Source: an uncultured Desulfatitalea sp.
GTDB lineage: Bacteria > Desulfobacterota > Desulfobacteria > Desulfobacterales > Desulfosarcinaceae
Assembly: GCA_937868765.1 (NCBI GenBank)
Contig: CALMNL010000004.1
Location: forward strand, 1 to 64,000
DNA: 64,000 nt
Direction: 5' to 3'
Both the position numbers and the translations under genes were made by a program. Numbering within the stretch: position 1 is the first letter of the stretch; each line of letters begins with the position of its first letter. Below are positions 7,978 through 17,161 of the stretch, in pieces. Under the pieces are notes generated by a model that saw nothing but the letters and a program-made list of their open reading frames with translations, was not told the origin of the DNA and ran no database searches.

Positions 7978-10470
7978 TCAATCGGCTTGGAAGGTGGTCA
8001 GCAGCGGGCTCAGCGCCGTCTGGCGCCGGCTGGTGTCCTGGTTGGCCACCGCCATGGCCAGGGCCTTGCGGGTGCCCACCAGCACGGCCATTTTGCGCGC
8101 CCGGGTCAGGCCGGTGTAGATCAGGTTGCGGAAGAGCATCTTGAAATGCTGCGTCAGCACGGGAATGATCACGGCCGCGAACTCGCTGCCCTGGGACTTG
8201 TGGATCGTGATGGCATAGGCCAGCTCCAGTTCCACGATATCTTCCCGCTGGTAAAGCACCTCGCGTCCGTCGGGGAAGGCCACCTGGCAGGTGGGTACCG
8301 CGTTATCGATTCGCGCGATGACCCCGATATCGCCATTGAACACCCCCAGATCGTAATTGTTGCGGCGGTGGATCACCCGGTCGCCCTCCCGGAAAATCCG
8401 TTCGCCCACGGTGAGTTCGTGCCGGCCGCCGGCCGGCGGATTGGCCGCGGCCTGGATCAGGGCGTTGAGGCCGGCCGTGCCCAGGGTGCCGCGCACCATG
8501 GGCGAGAGGATCTGGATTTCGCACTCTTTGCCCAGGTATCTGGGAATCCACTCCAGGTAGAGCTTCTGGACGATATCCACGGCCGAAAGGCCATAGTGCA
8601 GCGATGACCAGGGATGCACCTGCTTGACCACGGCCAGCAGCTCCTCCACCTGGGTTTTGGACTGATGCACCTGGGCCAGGTCCACGTGGGCGAACTTTTT
8701 GGGGATGGCCAGCTCGCTGCCATAGCGCACCAGGGGTTCGCCCACCCGAAAGGCGTAGGGATCCGTTCCCTCCTCGCCCTCGGGATAGACCGTCTCCGGC
8801 CCATAGAAACGCTTGACCCGGGTGACGAAGCCGATCTGCTCCCGGGTGGCCTCGTCCGCGTCTATAAAAAGGCAGTCGGCCCCCGACCGCCAGAGATCGG
8901 GTTTCTTGAAGGGCGAATCGATGGACGGCAGTTGACCGGCATTGATCTGATGGGCGTAGCGCACGATGAGCGATCGTTCCGCCTGGCGGAAGATGCGCGT
9001 CAACCGGTAGCAGGGCACCGCGCCGGAGACGATGATGTCCCGGAGCACATTGCCGGCGCCCACCGAGGGCAGCTGGTCGGCGTCGCCGATGAAGAGCACC
9101 TGGGCGCCGTCGGGAACCGCCCGGAGCAGGTCGGCCGTCAGGCTGATGTCCAGCATCGAGCACTCGTCCACGATGAGAAAATCGGTTCTGAGGGGATGTG
9201 CCTCGTTCCGCTTGAAGCCGTTCTGCTGCCACTCGAGCAGCCGGTGGATGGTCCTGGCCTCCCGGCCGATCACCTCCAGCATGCGCTGGGCCGCCCGGCC
9301 GGTGGGCGCGGCCAGGAGCACCTTGCGCCCCATGGCCTCGAGCAGCCGCACCAGGATGCGCGTGGCCGTGGTCTTGCCGCAACCGGGGCCGCCGGTGAGC
9401 ACGGCGAAGCGCCGGCCCACGATCCCTTTGATGGCATCCGCCTGCTCGTCGCTCAGCGCGATGGCCTTGGCACGGCAGTAAGCGGTGATCCAGCGCTCCA
9501 CCCGGTCCGGCGCCGCGGCCGGCGCCGGTCCCATGGCCGCGATGCGCCGGGCCACGTACAATTCGTCGTAGTAAAGGGATTTGGCGTAATAGCACGCCTG
9601 CTCGGCCCCCTCCGGCGCGGCCAAGCGCCGCACCATCACCTGCCCCTCCGCCACCATGCCATCCAGCAACGGTGCCAGGCGCTCGCCCAGGGTCAACCCC
9701 AGCAATTCATCCACCTGGGCCCGGATCTGTCCGGCGGTGAGATAGCAGTGCCCGGACTGCCGGCTGGCCGCCAGCACATGCCGGATGCCCGCGCCGATGC
9801 GCTGGGGGCTGTCCGGCGCCAGGCCGAAATTCAGGGCCACCTTGTCGGCCGAGAAGAAGCCGATGCCGTAAATGTCGGCGGCCAGGCGGTAAGGATCCTC
9901 GGTGACGATCGCGATGGCCTGATCGCCGTAGGCCTTGTAGATGCGCACCGCGAACAGCGTACTGATGCCGTGGCACTGCAGGAACATCATCACGTCGCGG
10001 ATGGCGCGGTGCGCTTCCCACGCCTCGCGGATGGTCGCCAGCTTCTTGTGGGCGATGCCCGGCACTTCGGTGAGCCGCGCCATGGCCCCTTCGAAGATCG
10101 ACAGGGTCTCGGGCCCGAAATGGCGCACGATCTTGGCCGCGGTCCGGGGGCCCACCCCCTTGATCAGCCCTGATCCCAGGTAGCGTTCCAGGGCCGCCTG
10201 GGTGGCCGGTTTGCGCTCCACGGCCGCCGTGGCGTGGAACTGCCGGCCGTGGCGGGGATGCACCGTCCAGTGGCCGTGGAACTCCATGGTGGCGCCGGCG
10301 AACACCCGGGTCTGATGGACGATCACCGTCTCCTGCTGGTGGGGGGTGTCGAAGGGCGCCACGCGCAGCACCGACCAGCCGTTGTCGGGATTGTGGTAGG
10401 TGACGCGGTCCACGATCCCGCGCACGACCTCGGTGATGGCGCCGGGGGCTGGCATGACGGGTGGCTGCAT
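7978..10470 (-). CDS. recD2: RecD2-type ATP-dependent DNA helicase
   Basis: 830 aa. An N-terminal OB-like region is followed by tandem helix-hairpin-helix motifs near residues 100-130 (LIKGVGPRTAAKIVRHFG). The superfamily 1B helicase core has Walker A GGPGCGKTT near 360 and Walker B LIVDECSMLD near 430. The C-terminal UvrD-like motif ITIHKSQGSEF lies near 775. RecD2 proteins are 5'-3' helicases found in bacteria without RecBC. At 830 aa it is longer than the usual 720-750, mainly from an insertion near residues 535-650. No clear ribosome binding site precedes 10470; a start at 10455 is possible. Confidence 0.93.
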   Translation of the reverse strand: MQPPVMPAPGAITEVVRGIVDRVTYHNPDNGWSVLRVAPFDTPHQQETVIVHQTRVFAGATMEFHGHWTVHPRHGRQFHATAAVERKPATQAALERYLGSGLIKGVGPRTAAKIVRHFGPETLSIFEGAMARLTEVPGIAHKKLATIREAWEAHRAIRDVMMFLQCHGISTLFAVRIYKAYGDQAIAIVTEDPYRLAADIYGIGFFSADKVALNFGLAPDSPQRIGAGIRHVLAASRQSGHCYLTAGQIRAQVDELLGLTLGERLAPLLDGMVAEGQVMVRRLAAPEGAEQACYYAKSLYYDELYVARRIAAMGPAPAAAPDRVERWITAYCRAKAIALSDEQADAIKGIVGRRFAVLTGGPGCGKTTATRILVRLLEAMGRKVLLAAPTGRAAQRMLEVIGREARTIHRLLEWQQNGFKRNEAHPLRTDFLIVDECSMLDISLTADLLRAVPDGAQVLFIGDADQLPSVGAGNVLRDIIVSGAVPCYRLTRIFRQAERSLIVRYAHQINAGQLPSIDSPFKKPDLWRSGADCLFIDADEATREQIGFVTRVKRFYGPETVYPEGEEGTDPYAFRVGEPLVRYGSELAIPKKFAHVDLAQVHQSKTQVEELLAVVKQVHPWSSLHYGLSAVDIVQKLYLEWIPRYLGKECEIQILSPMVRGTLGTAGLNALIQAAANPPAGGRHELTVGERIFREGDRVIHRRNNYDLGVFNGDIGVIARIDNAVPTCQVAFPDGREVLYQREDIVELELAYAITIHKSQGSEFAAVIIPVLTQHFKMLFRNLIYTGLTRARKMAVLVGTRKALAMAVANQDTSRRQTALSPLLTTFQAD

Positions 10471-10636
10471 GGCAGTGCGACTATTTCATGGGGAGAGCCT
10501 TGAAATCAACCGGGATTTCGAATTTCCACTGGGATATTGATTTCTCCGGATGTTTGTCCGATAGTGAATGCCTGTGCGTGTCATCGGGCAAGCGCCCCGA
10601 CCCATAATCAAAATCGAACCCCCCACAAGTGACGCC

Positions 10637-11911
10637 ATGTTCAAACGAGCCATCTATCCAGCGATCTTCATTCTGCTCTGCCTGATCGGCTTCATCGCCA
10701 GCTACGCCCTGGCAGAAGAGTATTACTATCGCGATCTTCCCAAGGTCGCCGAAGGCGCCCCGGCCCTCTTTCACCGTCTGAGCGCCCAGGCCTGCGGCGC
10801 CCAGGACTCCTTCTTCAGCTGCGCCACCGTCTCTCGATCGCCCTATGCCGCCCTGTTCGGCGTGCCGCTGGCCGTTTACGGCCTCTTTTACTACCTGGCG
10901 GTGCTCTGGATGGCCTGCGCCTTCGCCTTCCTGCCCGACGCCCTGCGCCGGCCCGCCGCCGCGGCGCTCTTCTGGGTGACCCTGCTGGGGGTGATCGAAG
11001 CCACGGCGCTGCTCATCGTCACCCTGGCGGCGGTCAAGGCCTTGTGCCCCTTGTGCGTGGCGACCTATGTCCTCAATCTGCTGCTCTTCGTGGCCGCTGT
11101 CCGCCACCTCTTCCGGCATCGCATCCACCCCCTCCGCCCCTTTCCCCCGTCCGAAGCCGAGCCCGCGCTGGCGACCGGCCCGGCCCGGATCGCGGCCGCC
11201 CTGGCGCTGGTCGTCATCGTGGGCGCCGCCGCAGGGGTCTCCCGGGAGGCCAACGCCTACCTGCAGCAAAGCAAAACGCGATTCATCGCCGCCAACAAAG
11301 AGAAAGAGATCCGCAGTGCCGTGGAGGCCTTCTCCCGCCAGAAGCCCGAACCCATCGCCTTCGACACCCTGCAGGTGCACGGCCCCGCCGATGCGCCGGT
11401 AACGATCATCGAGGTGTCCGATTTTCTCTGCCCCTACTGCGCCCATGCGGCCGGGCTCATGGACCGGCTGGTCGCGGCCAATCCGGACAAGATCAACGTC
11501 CGCTTCGTGAACCTGCCCCTGGACACGGCCTGCAACCGCTTCATGCGGCGTCCCCTGCACCGCGGCTCCTGCGACCTCGCCATAGGGGCCGTCTGCGCCG
11601 CCGAACAAGGCAGACTGGATGCTTACCAGCGGTCCGCCTTCGCCTTGCACAAGAAACAACCCGCTCCGGAGGATCTGCGTTCCGTGGTGCTGGCGGCCGG
11701 GCTGTCGGAGGAGACCTTCCTTCAGTGCCTGCGCCGGCCCGAATCGGTGCGCCTGCTCCAGGACCAGATCGAACAGGCCGGCCGCTACGGCATCACCAGC
11801 ACGCCGACGGTGTTCATCAACGGCAAACGATACCAGGGGCGCTTGAGCCTGGAAGCGCTCCAGCAGATCGTCGATATGGAAACCCAAGCCGCGGAGACAA
11901 AGAAGCCATGA
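10637..11911 (+). CDS. Vitamin K epoxide reductase-DsbA-like fusion (disulfide formation)
   Basis: 424 aa. Residues 1-170 are a VKOR domain with four or five membrane helices, an outer cysteine pair around CGAQDSFFSC, the signature SPYAALFGVPLAVYG and a CPLC redox motif. A linker helix leads to a thioredoxin-fold, DsbA-like domain with CPYC (SDFLCPYCAHA) and the cis-Pro region TSTPTVFING. VKOR takes electrons from thioredoxin-like partners to quinone, so the fusion should oxidise cysteines of exported proteins. The ATG at 10637 is chosen because the hydrophobic N-terminus begins there; the open frame extends to 10568. It overlaps the next gene by 4 bases. Confidence 0.92.
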   Translation: MFKRAIYPAIFILLCLIGFIASYALAEEYYYRDLPKVAEGAPALFHRLSAQACGAQDSFFSCATVSRSPYAALFGVPLAVYGLFYYLAVLWMACAFAFLPDALRRPAAAALFWVTLLGVIEATALLIVTLAAVKALCPLCVATYVLNLLLFVAAVRHLFRHRIHPLRPFPPSEAEPALATGPARIAAALALVVIVGAAAGVSREANAYLQQSKTRFIAANKEKEIRSAVEAFSRQKPEPIAFDTLQVHGPADAPVTIIEVSDFLCPYCAHAAGLMDRLVAANPDKINVRFVNLPLDTACNRFMRRPLHRGSCDLAIGAVCAAEQGRLDAYQRSAFALHKKQPAPEDLRSVVLAAGLSEETFLQCLRRPESVRLLQDQIEQAGRYGITSTPTVFINGKRYQGRLSLEALQQIVDMETQAAETKKP

Positions 11912-12474
11912 ACGACGTACCGCAAAGAAGGTTCAACCTCAGGGAGTTCAAGGCCATCAGTCGCGCCATCTCCACCTACGAGGATCTGAACATTCTCATG
12001 AGACACATGGTGGAAGGCATCGCCCGCACCTTCAAAATCAAAGGGGCCAGCATCCTGCTCTACGACGAGACCGAGGGGCAGCTCTTCCGCGTCGCCTCCT
12101 GCGGGCTCAGCGATGCGTACCTGAAGAAAGGCCCGCTGCTGCTCGGCGAAAAGGACGACGCCTTCGTCAAGGGCGAACCTTCCTTCATCTTCGACATGCA
12201 GCATGACCCGCGCATCCAGTATCCGGACGCGGCCCGGGTGGAAGAGATCCGCTCGATGTTCTCGTTTCCCATCAAGAGCCGCAACGCAGTGGTGGGCCTG
12301 CTGCGCATCTATCACACCGAAGGCATTGACCTGCATCCGGATGATGCGGACTCCATCGCGGTCATGGCGCTGCATCTCGGGCTGGTGATCGAAGGCAGCG
12401 GCTTGCGCAACTTTCTGATGACGGTCAGCGCCGCCATGGCCAATCTGCCGCGGCGCATGCGCCAGGGCGGCTGA
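11908..12474 (+). CDS. GAF-domain protein
   Basis: 188 aa soluble protein. The start at 11908 overlaps the stop of the VKOR fusion (ATGA). Residues 20-165 fit a GAF domain: an N-terminal helix, then ASILLYDETEGQLFRVASCGLS, then IRSMFSFPIKSRNAVVGLLRIY. No output domain is attached, so it probably works as a ligand or redox sensor through its operon partners. Its stop overlaps the start of the following kinase-fold gene (TGATG at 12472-12476), which suggests matched translation of the two. Confidence 0.8.
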   Translation: MNDVPQRRFNLREFKAISRAISTYEDLNILMRHMVEGIARTFKIKGASILLYDETEGQLFRVASCGLSDAYLKKGPLLLGEKDDAFVKGEPSFIFDMQHDPRIQYPDAARVEEIRSMFSFPIKSRNAVVGLLRIYHTEGIDLHPDDADSIAVMALHLGLVIEGSGLRNFLMTVSAAMANLPRRMRQGG

Positions 12475-13385
12475 TGGAAAAAACCGGACGCATTTTCACC
12501 GACACGAGCGATTACTACGCCATCGGCCCCGGCGACGAAATTCACGTGGGCGGCCGCCGCTTTCTGGTGACCGGTGAGGAACGCGAATACCGCTTCGGCA
12601 TCGAAGATCCCAAATTCTGGGTCAAAAAAGCGGTGGATCAGGAGACCCAGGAGCGCAAGCTCCTCAAACTTTCGTTCGCCGAGTCCTTCATGACCAACCT
12701 GGAGGGCGTGCCGGTGCACTGCTTCCGCAATCCGGCCAAGGAGAGCGCCATCTTGAAGCTGGTCAAAGGCCATCCCGATTTCATGCAAGGCACGGCCTAC
12801 CCCGACAGCCGGGGAAATCCCGTGCGCGTGCTGGACATCGTGCGCGGCGTCAATTTCCTCAATCACGTGGTGGAACAGTTCCGCATGCCCCACCAAATCT
12901 ACTTCCACACCGCCCTGCCCGGCATCCTGCGGCGACTCATTCCGGCCATCAACGCCATCGGCTTCCTGCACCGGCACGGCTTCCGCCACGGCGACCTGCG
13001 CAACGATCACGTGATCGTGACCCACGACGAAGGGCGCTATGTCTGGATCGATTTCGACTATGACTTCGAGCTCAAGGAGAACCCTTTCGGCCTGGACATC
13101 ATCGGTCTGGGCAACCTGCTGATCTACTCGATCGGCAAGGGTTTCCACGATCAGTACATGCTGGCCACCGACCATTATACCTATGGCGATCTCCTGCATG
13201 AAATGACGGACGAAGATTTCTCCGTGCTGCATAAAGCGCGGCTGGTGAACCTGCGCAAACTCTACCCCTACATCCCGCCCATGCTCAACAACGTGCTGCT
13301 CCACTTCGCCAGGGGGGCCAATGTCTTTTATGAAAACGCCCAGGAAATCGCCGAAGACCTGGAAGGGTATCTTGACTCGCTTTGA
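12474..13385 (+). CDS. Protein-kinase-fold protein (divergent Ser/Thr kinase-like)
   Basis: 303 aa. An N-terminal beta region (residues 18-65) contains a VAIK-like lysine context (ERKLLKLSF). The catalytic-loop equivalent is HGDLRNDHV near residue 172 and the metal-binding equivalent is WIDFDYDF near 185. In canonical kinases the loop ends in Asn, here replaced by His, so activity may be altered. There is no transmembrane segment. It lies between a GAF protein and a universal stress protein in one operon. A kinase role is inferred from the fold motifs, and the substrate is unknown. Confidence 0.7.
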   Translation: MEKTGRIFTDTSDYYAIGPGDEIHVGGRRFLVTGEEREYRFGIEDPKFWVKKAVDQETQERKLLKLSFAESFMTNLEGVPVHCFRNPAKESAILKLVKGHPDFMQGTAYPDSRGNPVRVLDIVRGVNFLNHVVEQFRMPHQIYFHTALPGILRRLIPAINAIGFLHRHGFRHGDLRNDHVIVTHDEGRYVWIDFDYDFELKENPFGLDIIGLGNLLIYSIGKGFHDQYMLATDHYTYGDLLHEMTDEDFSVLHKARLVNLRKLYPYIPPMLNNVLLHFARGANVFYENAQEIAEDLEGYLDSL

Positions 13386-13405
13386 GGTCAAGGGGGAGGC
13401 GTGAC

Positions 13406-13849
13406 GTGAAATGTTCGATATTAATGGCCTTTAACGACTCCGACAGCGCCAACGCGGCCCTGGCTTGCCTGACGCGCGTCTCCGCCTGCCCGGAGCAGAG
13501 CCTCATCACCCTGCTGCACATCCTGCGCAAGCCCACCGGCAGCGAAGAGATGATGGGCAAAAAATTCATGCAAGGGGCGGCCGCCCGCATCCGCGACGTC
13601 ATGGGAAAAGCCCGCCAACAGCTCATCCAGGCCGGCTTCCCCGAGGACCACGTCCGCATCGTGCTGGTGGAAACCCCTTACCCCACCGTGGCCGACGGCA
13701 TCATCGATCAGGTGCACAAAGGGACCTACGATCTGGTGGTGCTGGGCCGCAAGCGCATGTCCAAGGCTGAAGAGTTCGTGCTGGGCGACACCAGCATCCG
13801 CCTGGTGCGCGCCCTGGAAGGCATCGCGGTACTGGTGGTCAAACAATGA
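13406..13849 (+). CDS. Universal stress protein (UspA family)
   Basis: 147 aa. The GTG at 13406 is preferred over an in-frame TTG at 13382 because GGGAGG lies 6 bases upstream. The fold is visible as VKCSILMAFNDSDSANAAL at the N-terminus, a central DLVVLGRKR strand and the C-terminal IAVLVVKQ strand. The ATP-binding loop is present in altered form (GRKRMSKAEEFVLGDTS), lacking the second glycine of the GxxG motif, so nucleotide binding is uncertain. Last gene of the VKOR-GAF-kinase operon. Confidence 0.88.
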   Translation: MKCSILMAFNDSDSANAALACLTRVSACPEQSLITLLHILRKPTGSEEMMGKKFMQGAAARIRDVMGKARQQLIQAGFPEDHVRIVLVETPYPTVADGIIDQVHKGTYDLVVLGRKRMSKAEEFVLGDTSIRLVRALEGIAVLVVKQ

Positions 13850-13978
13850 GGAAAAAATCGTTTGCCGCCCAAGGTCCTCGCTGGTAAGCTATTTTTAAAT
13901 CAAAGGGCTGATAGGCTCCGAAAAGAAGCGCGCGCGGCAAGGTCACCGTTGCGCCGCTTCCTCCAAGAAGGAGCACCT

Positions 13979-14983
13979 ATGCGGCATCCACCCTATCGCA
14001 ATGCGCTGCGGCACCTCCTGCTTCTCATCGGCCTCCTCACGGCTTGGGGCTGCCCGGGTGGTAGCGAACGCGCCCCCACCGGCCCGCCCATCCCGCTCTC
14101 CCTGGCCGTGCGTCCCGCCCCGGACGCGGCCCTCGTCGCCATCGCCCAGGACCAGGGCTTTTTCAAGCAGGCCGGCCTGGCGGTGTCGCTGACGTTCCAT
14201 TCTTCCGGACGGGAGGCCATGGCGGCGGTGTGCGGTGGGCAGGCCCAGGTGGCCACGGTGTCGGACGTGGCCTTCGCCGTCAAGGCCCTGGACGATCCCG
14301 CCTTGAGGGTCCTGGCCGCCATCGGCACCACCACCGTGAGCCAGATCGTGGCGCGCAAAGACCGGGGGATTCGCACCCCCGCGGACCTCAGGGGCAAGCG
14401 CGTGGGATTCAGCGCCGGCACCACCAGCGATTATTTCCTGTATGCCTTCCTGCTGACGGAGAACATCTCGCCGGATGAGATCACAGCGGTGAATATCCCG
14501 CCGGCGCGGCAGGTCGACGCCGTGGTCCAGGGCGAGGTGGACGCACTCTCCGCCTTCGGCCCCAATGCCTTCGCGGCCAGAAAACGCATGGGCGACAGCG
14601 GCCTCTACTGGGATTGCCAGAACAACCTGGCTTATCACTGGCTGCTGGCGACCCGGGAAGGGGCCGCCCCCTCTGCCCAGGCATTGCAACGGTTGTTCGC
14701 GGCGTTGCTGCGGGCCGAAGCTTTCGCCATCGACAACGATGCCCGGGTCCAGGCGCTGCTGGTCCGTCAATGGCATCTGGATCCCGAGTATGTGAGACAA
14801 GCCTGGCCCGGGACACGCATCCGGGTCTCGTTCGGCCAATCCATCGTCAGTTCCCTGCGGGTCTATTTCAATTGGTGGACCCGGCAAAGCGCCCCGGGAC
14901 ACCCGCCGGTGGATGTTGTGCGGTTTCTGGACACCGGGGCGCTGGACCAGGCGGCCCCCCGGCTGGTGACCCTTTTCAGGTAG
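13979..14983 (+). CDS. NMT1/SsuA-like periplasmic binding lipoprotein
   Basis: 334 aa. The ATG at 13979 follows AAGGAG by 6 bases. A lipoprotein-type signal ends at LLTAWGC. The mature part resembles NMT1/THI5-like ABC substrate-binding proteins (AIAQDQGFFKQAGLAVSLTFHSSG, TPADLRGKRVGFSAGTTSDYF). No ABC permease or ATPase gene is nearby. A hybrid histidine kinase starts 3 bases downstream, so it more likely feeds ligand information to that kinase than to a transporter. Ligand unknown. Confidence 0.85.
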   Translation: MRHPPYRNALRHLLLLIGLLTAWGCPGGSERAPTGPPIPLSLAVRPAPDAALVAIAQDQGFFKQAGLAVSLTFHSSGREAMAAVCGGQAQVATVSDVAFAVKALDDPALRVLAAIGTTTVSQIVARKDRGIRTPADLRGKRVGFSAGTTSDYFLYAFLLTENISPDEITAVNIPPARQVDAVVQGEVDALSAFGPNAFAARKRMGDSGLYWDCQNNLAYHWLLATREGAAPSAQALQRLFAALLRAEAFAIDNDARVQALLVRQWHLDPEYVRQAWPGTRIRVSFGQSIVSSLRVYFNWWTRQSAPGHPPVDVVRFLDTGALDQAAPRLVTLFR

Positions 14984-14986
14984 GCC

Positions 14987-17137
14987 ATGCGAACCGAAAC
15001 CAAACTCCGATTGAGCGTCGCCGCTTCTTTGCTGATTTCCGTGGCGGTCTTCTACATGATTTTCGCGGCGCTCCACAACCTGGACCGGGAAGCGGTGCGC
15101 GGCCGCACCTACCAGGATATCCAGAACAAGGTCCACGCGTTGACGGTCACGGCCCTGCGGGCCCAGGACCTGCCGGACCCCACCGTCCTGCACCAGATCA
15201 GGCAATTGCGCGCCTCCCTGGATCTCTTGCTGGGCGCCATGACCTTCGCCGATGCCCGCGAAGGGTACTTCGTGGGTCAGATCCGCACCAATGCCCGGGC
15301 ACTCGGCTCCGCGCTGGAACAGCTGATCGCCGGCGCCCTCGGCCCGGAGGATGAAATGCGGGAGCAACGGCAAGCCCTGCTCTTTTCCCAATTGTCGATG
15401 AAGACCCAATTCATCGCCGACGACACCCAGCAGCTGGTACGCATCAGCCGCCAGCGCATCGCCGACGAGCGACGCTTCGGCATCGGCGTGATCACCACCC
15501 TGGTCATCCTGCTGATCTTGAGCAACGCCGCCATCTCCTATTTCACCGGCCGGAGCATCCTGCGCATGCAAAAAGGCCTGCGCCAGGCGCTGGCCCAGGC
15601 CGAGCAGGGCGACCGGCTGCTTTCGGCGCTCATGGAGCAGGTGCCCGAGGGCATCTCCATCGCGGACAGGGAGTTCAACCTGATCCGAGTCAGCCGTTAC
15701 GGCCGGGAGCTGCAGGGTTCACCCGAAAAATACCATTCGGTGGCAGAGTCCCATCAAAAATGGGATTTCCGGCAGGCGGACGGCATCACCCCCCTGCCCT
15801 ACGAGCAAATGCCGCTGGTCCGGGCCGTTCGCCAGGGGGAGGTGGTCAAGGACCTGGAAATCGTCGGGTTCAACGCCCAGGGCAAACGCATCCCGTTGCT
15901 CTGTTCGGCCGGGCCGATCCGCGACGCCGGCGGCGACATCATCGGCGCCATCGTGGCCTGGCGCGACATCACCCAGATCAAGCAGGCGGAAGAGCAACTG
16001 CAGCAGGCGCGCAAACTCGAATCCATCGGCCGCCTGGCGGGCGGGGTGGCCCACGATTTCAACAACAAGCTGAGCATCATCCTGGGCAACGCGGAGCTGG
16101 CGCTGGCCAGCGGGCCGCTGCCCCCGGCCGTCCGGGGTTTTCTCACGGAAATTCAGGAGGCCGCCCGGCTCTCGGCCGACCTGACTTACCAATTGCTCTC
16201 GTTTGCCCGCAAACAGATGATCGCGCCCCAGGTGCTGGACTTGAACGCCTCCGTGGAAGGCACCCTCAAGATGTTGCGCCGGCTCATCGGTGAACAAATT
16301 CATCTGATCTGGCTGCCCGGTTTCGACACCTGGCCGATCCATATGGATCCGTCCCAACTGGACCAGATCCTGTCCAACCTGTGCACCAATGCCCGGGATG
16401 CCATCGACGGCGAAGGCGTGATCACCCTCAAGACCTGCAACCAATCCATAGGGCCGGGAAGGACCGTAACCCCCGAATGCCCGCTGCCCGGGGACTATGC
16501 CGTGCTCAGCGTCAGCGACAACGGCCGGGGCATGGACGACGAAACCAAGGCGCAAATTTTCGAGCCGTTCTTCACCACCAAGGGCCTCAGCAAGGGCACG
16601 GGGCTGGGGTTGCCCATGATCTACGGCATCGTCAAACAAAACCACGGATTCATCGAAGTCACCAGCACCCCGGGCAAAGGCGCCACCATCACCATCTACC
16701 TGCCCCGCCACGGCGGTGCCAAAAACCAACCGATCATGGCGGAGCCGGCCGAATCAGCCCCGGGCGCCCGCGAGACCCTGCTGGTGGTGGAAGACGAACC
16801 GGCCCTGTTGGACATGAGCAAAGTGATGCTGGAGAAGCTGGGATATCGGGTGCTGGCCGCCGCCGCGCCGGGCCAGGCCCTGCAGTTGGCGCAAGCCGAG
16901 AACGCCAGAATCGACCTGCTGGTCACGGATGTGATCATGCCCGAAATGAACGGCCGCGAGCTGGCCCAGCGGCTGCGCTCGACCCACCCCGGCATCGGCG
17001 TCGTGTACCTCTCCGGCTATACCGCCGATGCCATCGCCCGGCACGGCATCCTGGAGCCGGGCGTGCACTTCCTCCAAAAGCCCTTCATGATCAAGGAATT
17101 GGCTGAAAAAGTGCGCGAAGCATTGGATGGCGGTTAA
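14987..17137 (+). CDS. Hybrid histidine kinase with C-terminal receiver
   Basis: 716 aa. Transmembrane helix 1 lies near 10-30 and helix 2 near 163-185, with a periplasmic helical sensor between. A PAS domain occupies about 200-340, followed by a HisKA segment with GGVAHDFNNKLSIILGNAEL near 355. The HATPase domain has DNGRGMD and GTGLGLPMIYGI (about 460-575). A REC domain at 590-710 contains LLVTDVIMPEMNG. The coding start is 3 bases after the binding-lipoprotein stop, so the pair forms a sensing unit. No DNA-binding output is encoded here; the phosphate target is unknown. Confidence 0.93.
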   Translation: MRTETKLRLSVAASLLISVAVFYMIFAALHNLDREAVRGRTYQDIQNKVHALTVTALRAQDLPDPTVLHQIRQLRASLDLLLGAMTFADAREGYFVGQIRTNARALGSALEQLIAGALGPEDEMREQRQALLFSQLSMKTQFIADDTQQLVRISRQRIADERRFGIGVITTLVILLILSNAAISYFTGRSILRMQKGLRQALAQAEQGDRLLSALMEQVPEGISIADREFNLIRVSRYGRELQGSPEKYHSVAESHQKWDFRQADGITPLPYEQMPLVRAVRQGEVVKDLEIVGFNAQGKRIPLLCSAGPIRDAGGDIIGAIVAWRDITQIKQAEEQLQQARKLESIGRLAGGVAHDFNNKLSIILGNAELALASGPLPPAVRGFLTEIQEAARLSADLTYQLLSFARKQMIAPQVLDLNASVEGTLKMLRRLIGEQIHLIWLPGFDTWPIHMDPSQLDQILSNLCTNARDAIDGEGVITLKTCNQSIGPGRTVTPECPLPGDYAVLSVSDNGRGMDDETKAQIFEPFFTTKGLSKGTGLGLPMIYGIVKQNHGFIEVTSTPGKGATITIYLPRHGGAKNQPIMAEPAESAPGARETLLVVEDEPALLDMSKVMLEKLGYRVLAAAAPGQALQLAQAENARIDLLVTDVIMPEMNGRELAQRLRSTHPGIGVVYLSGYTADAIARHGILEPGVHFLQKPFMIKELAEKVREALDGG

Positions 17138-17161
17138 CGAAGAAAAAGAAGATCTCCATCC

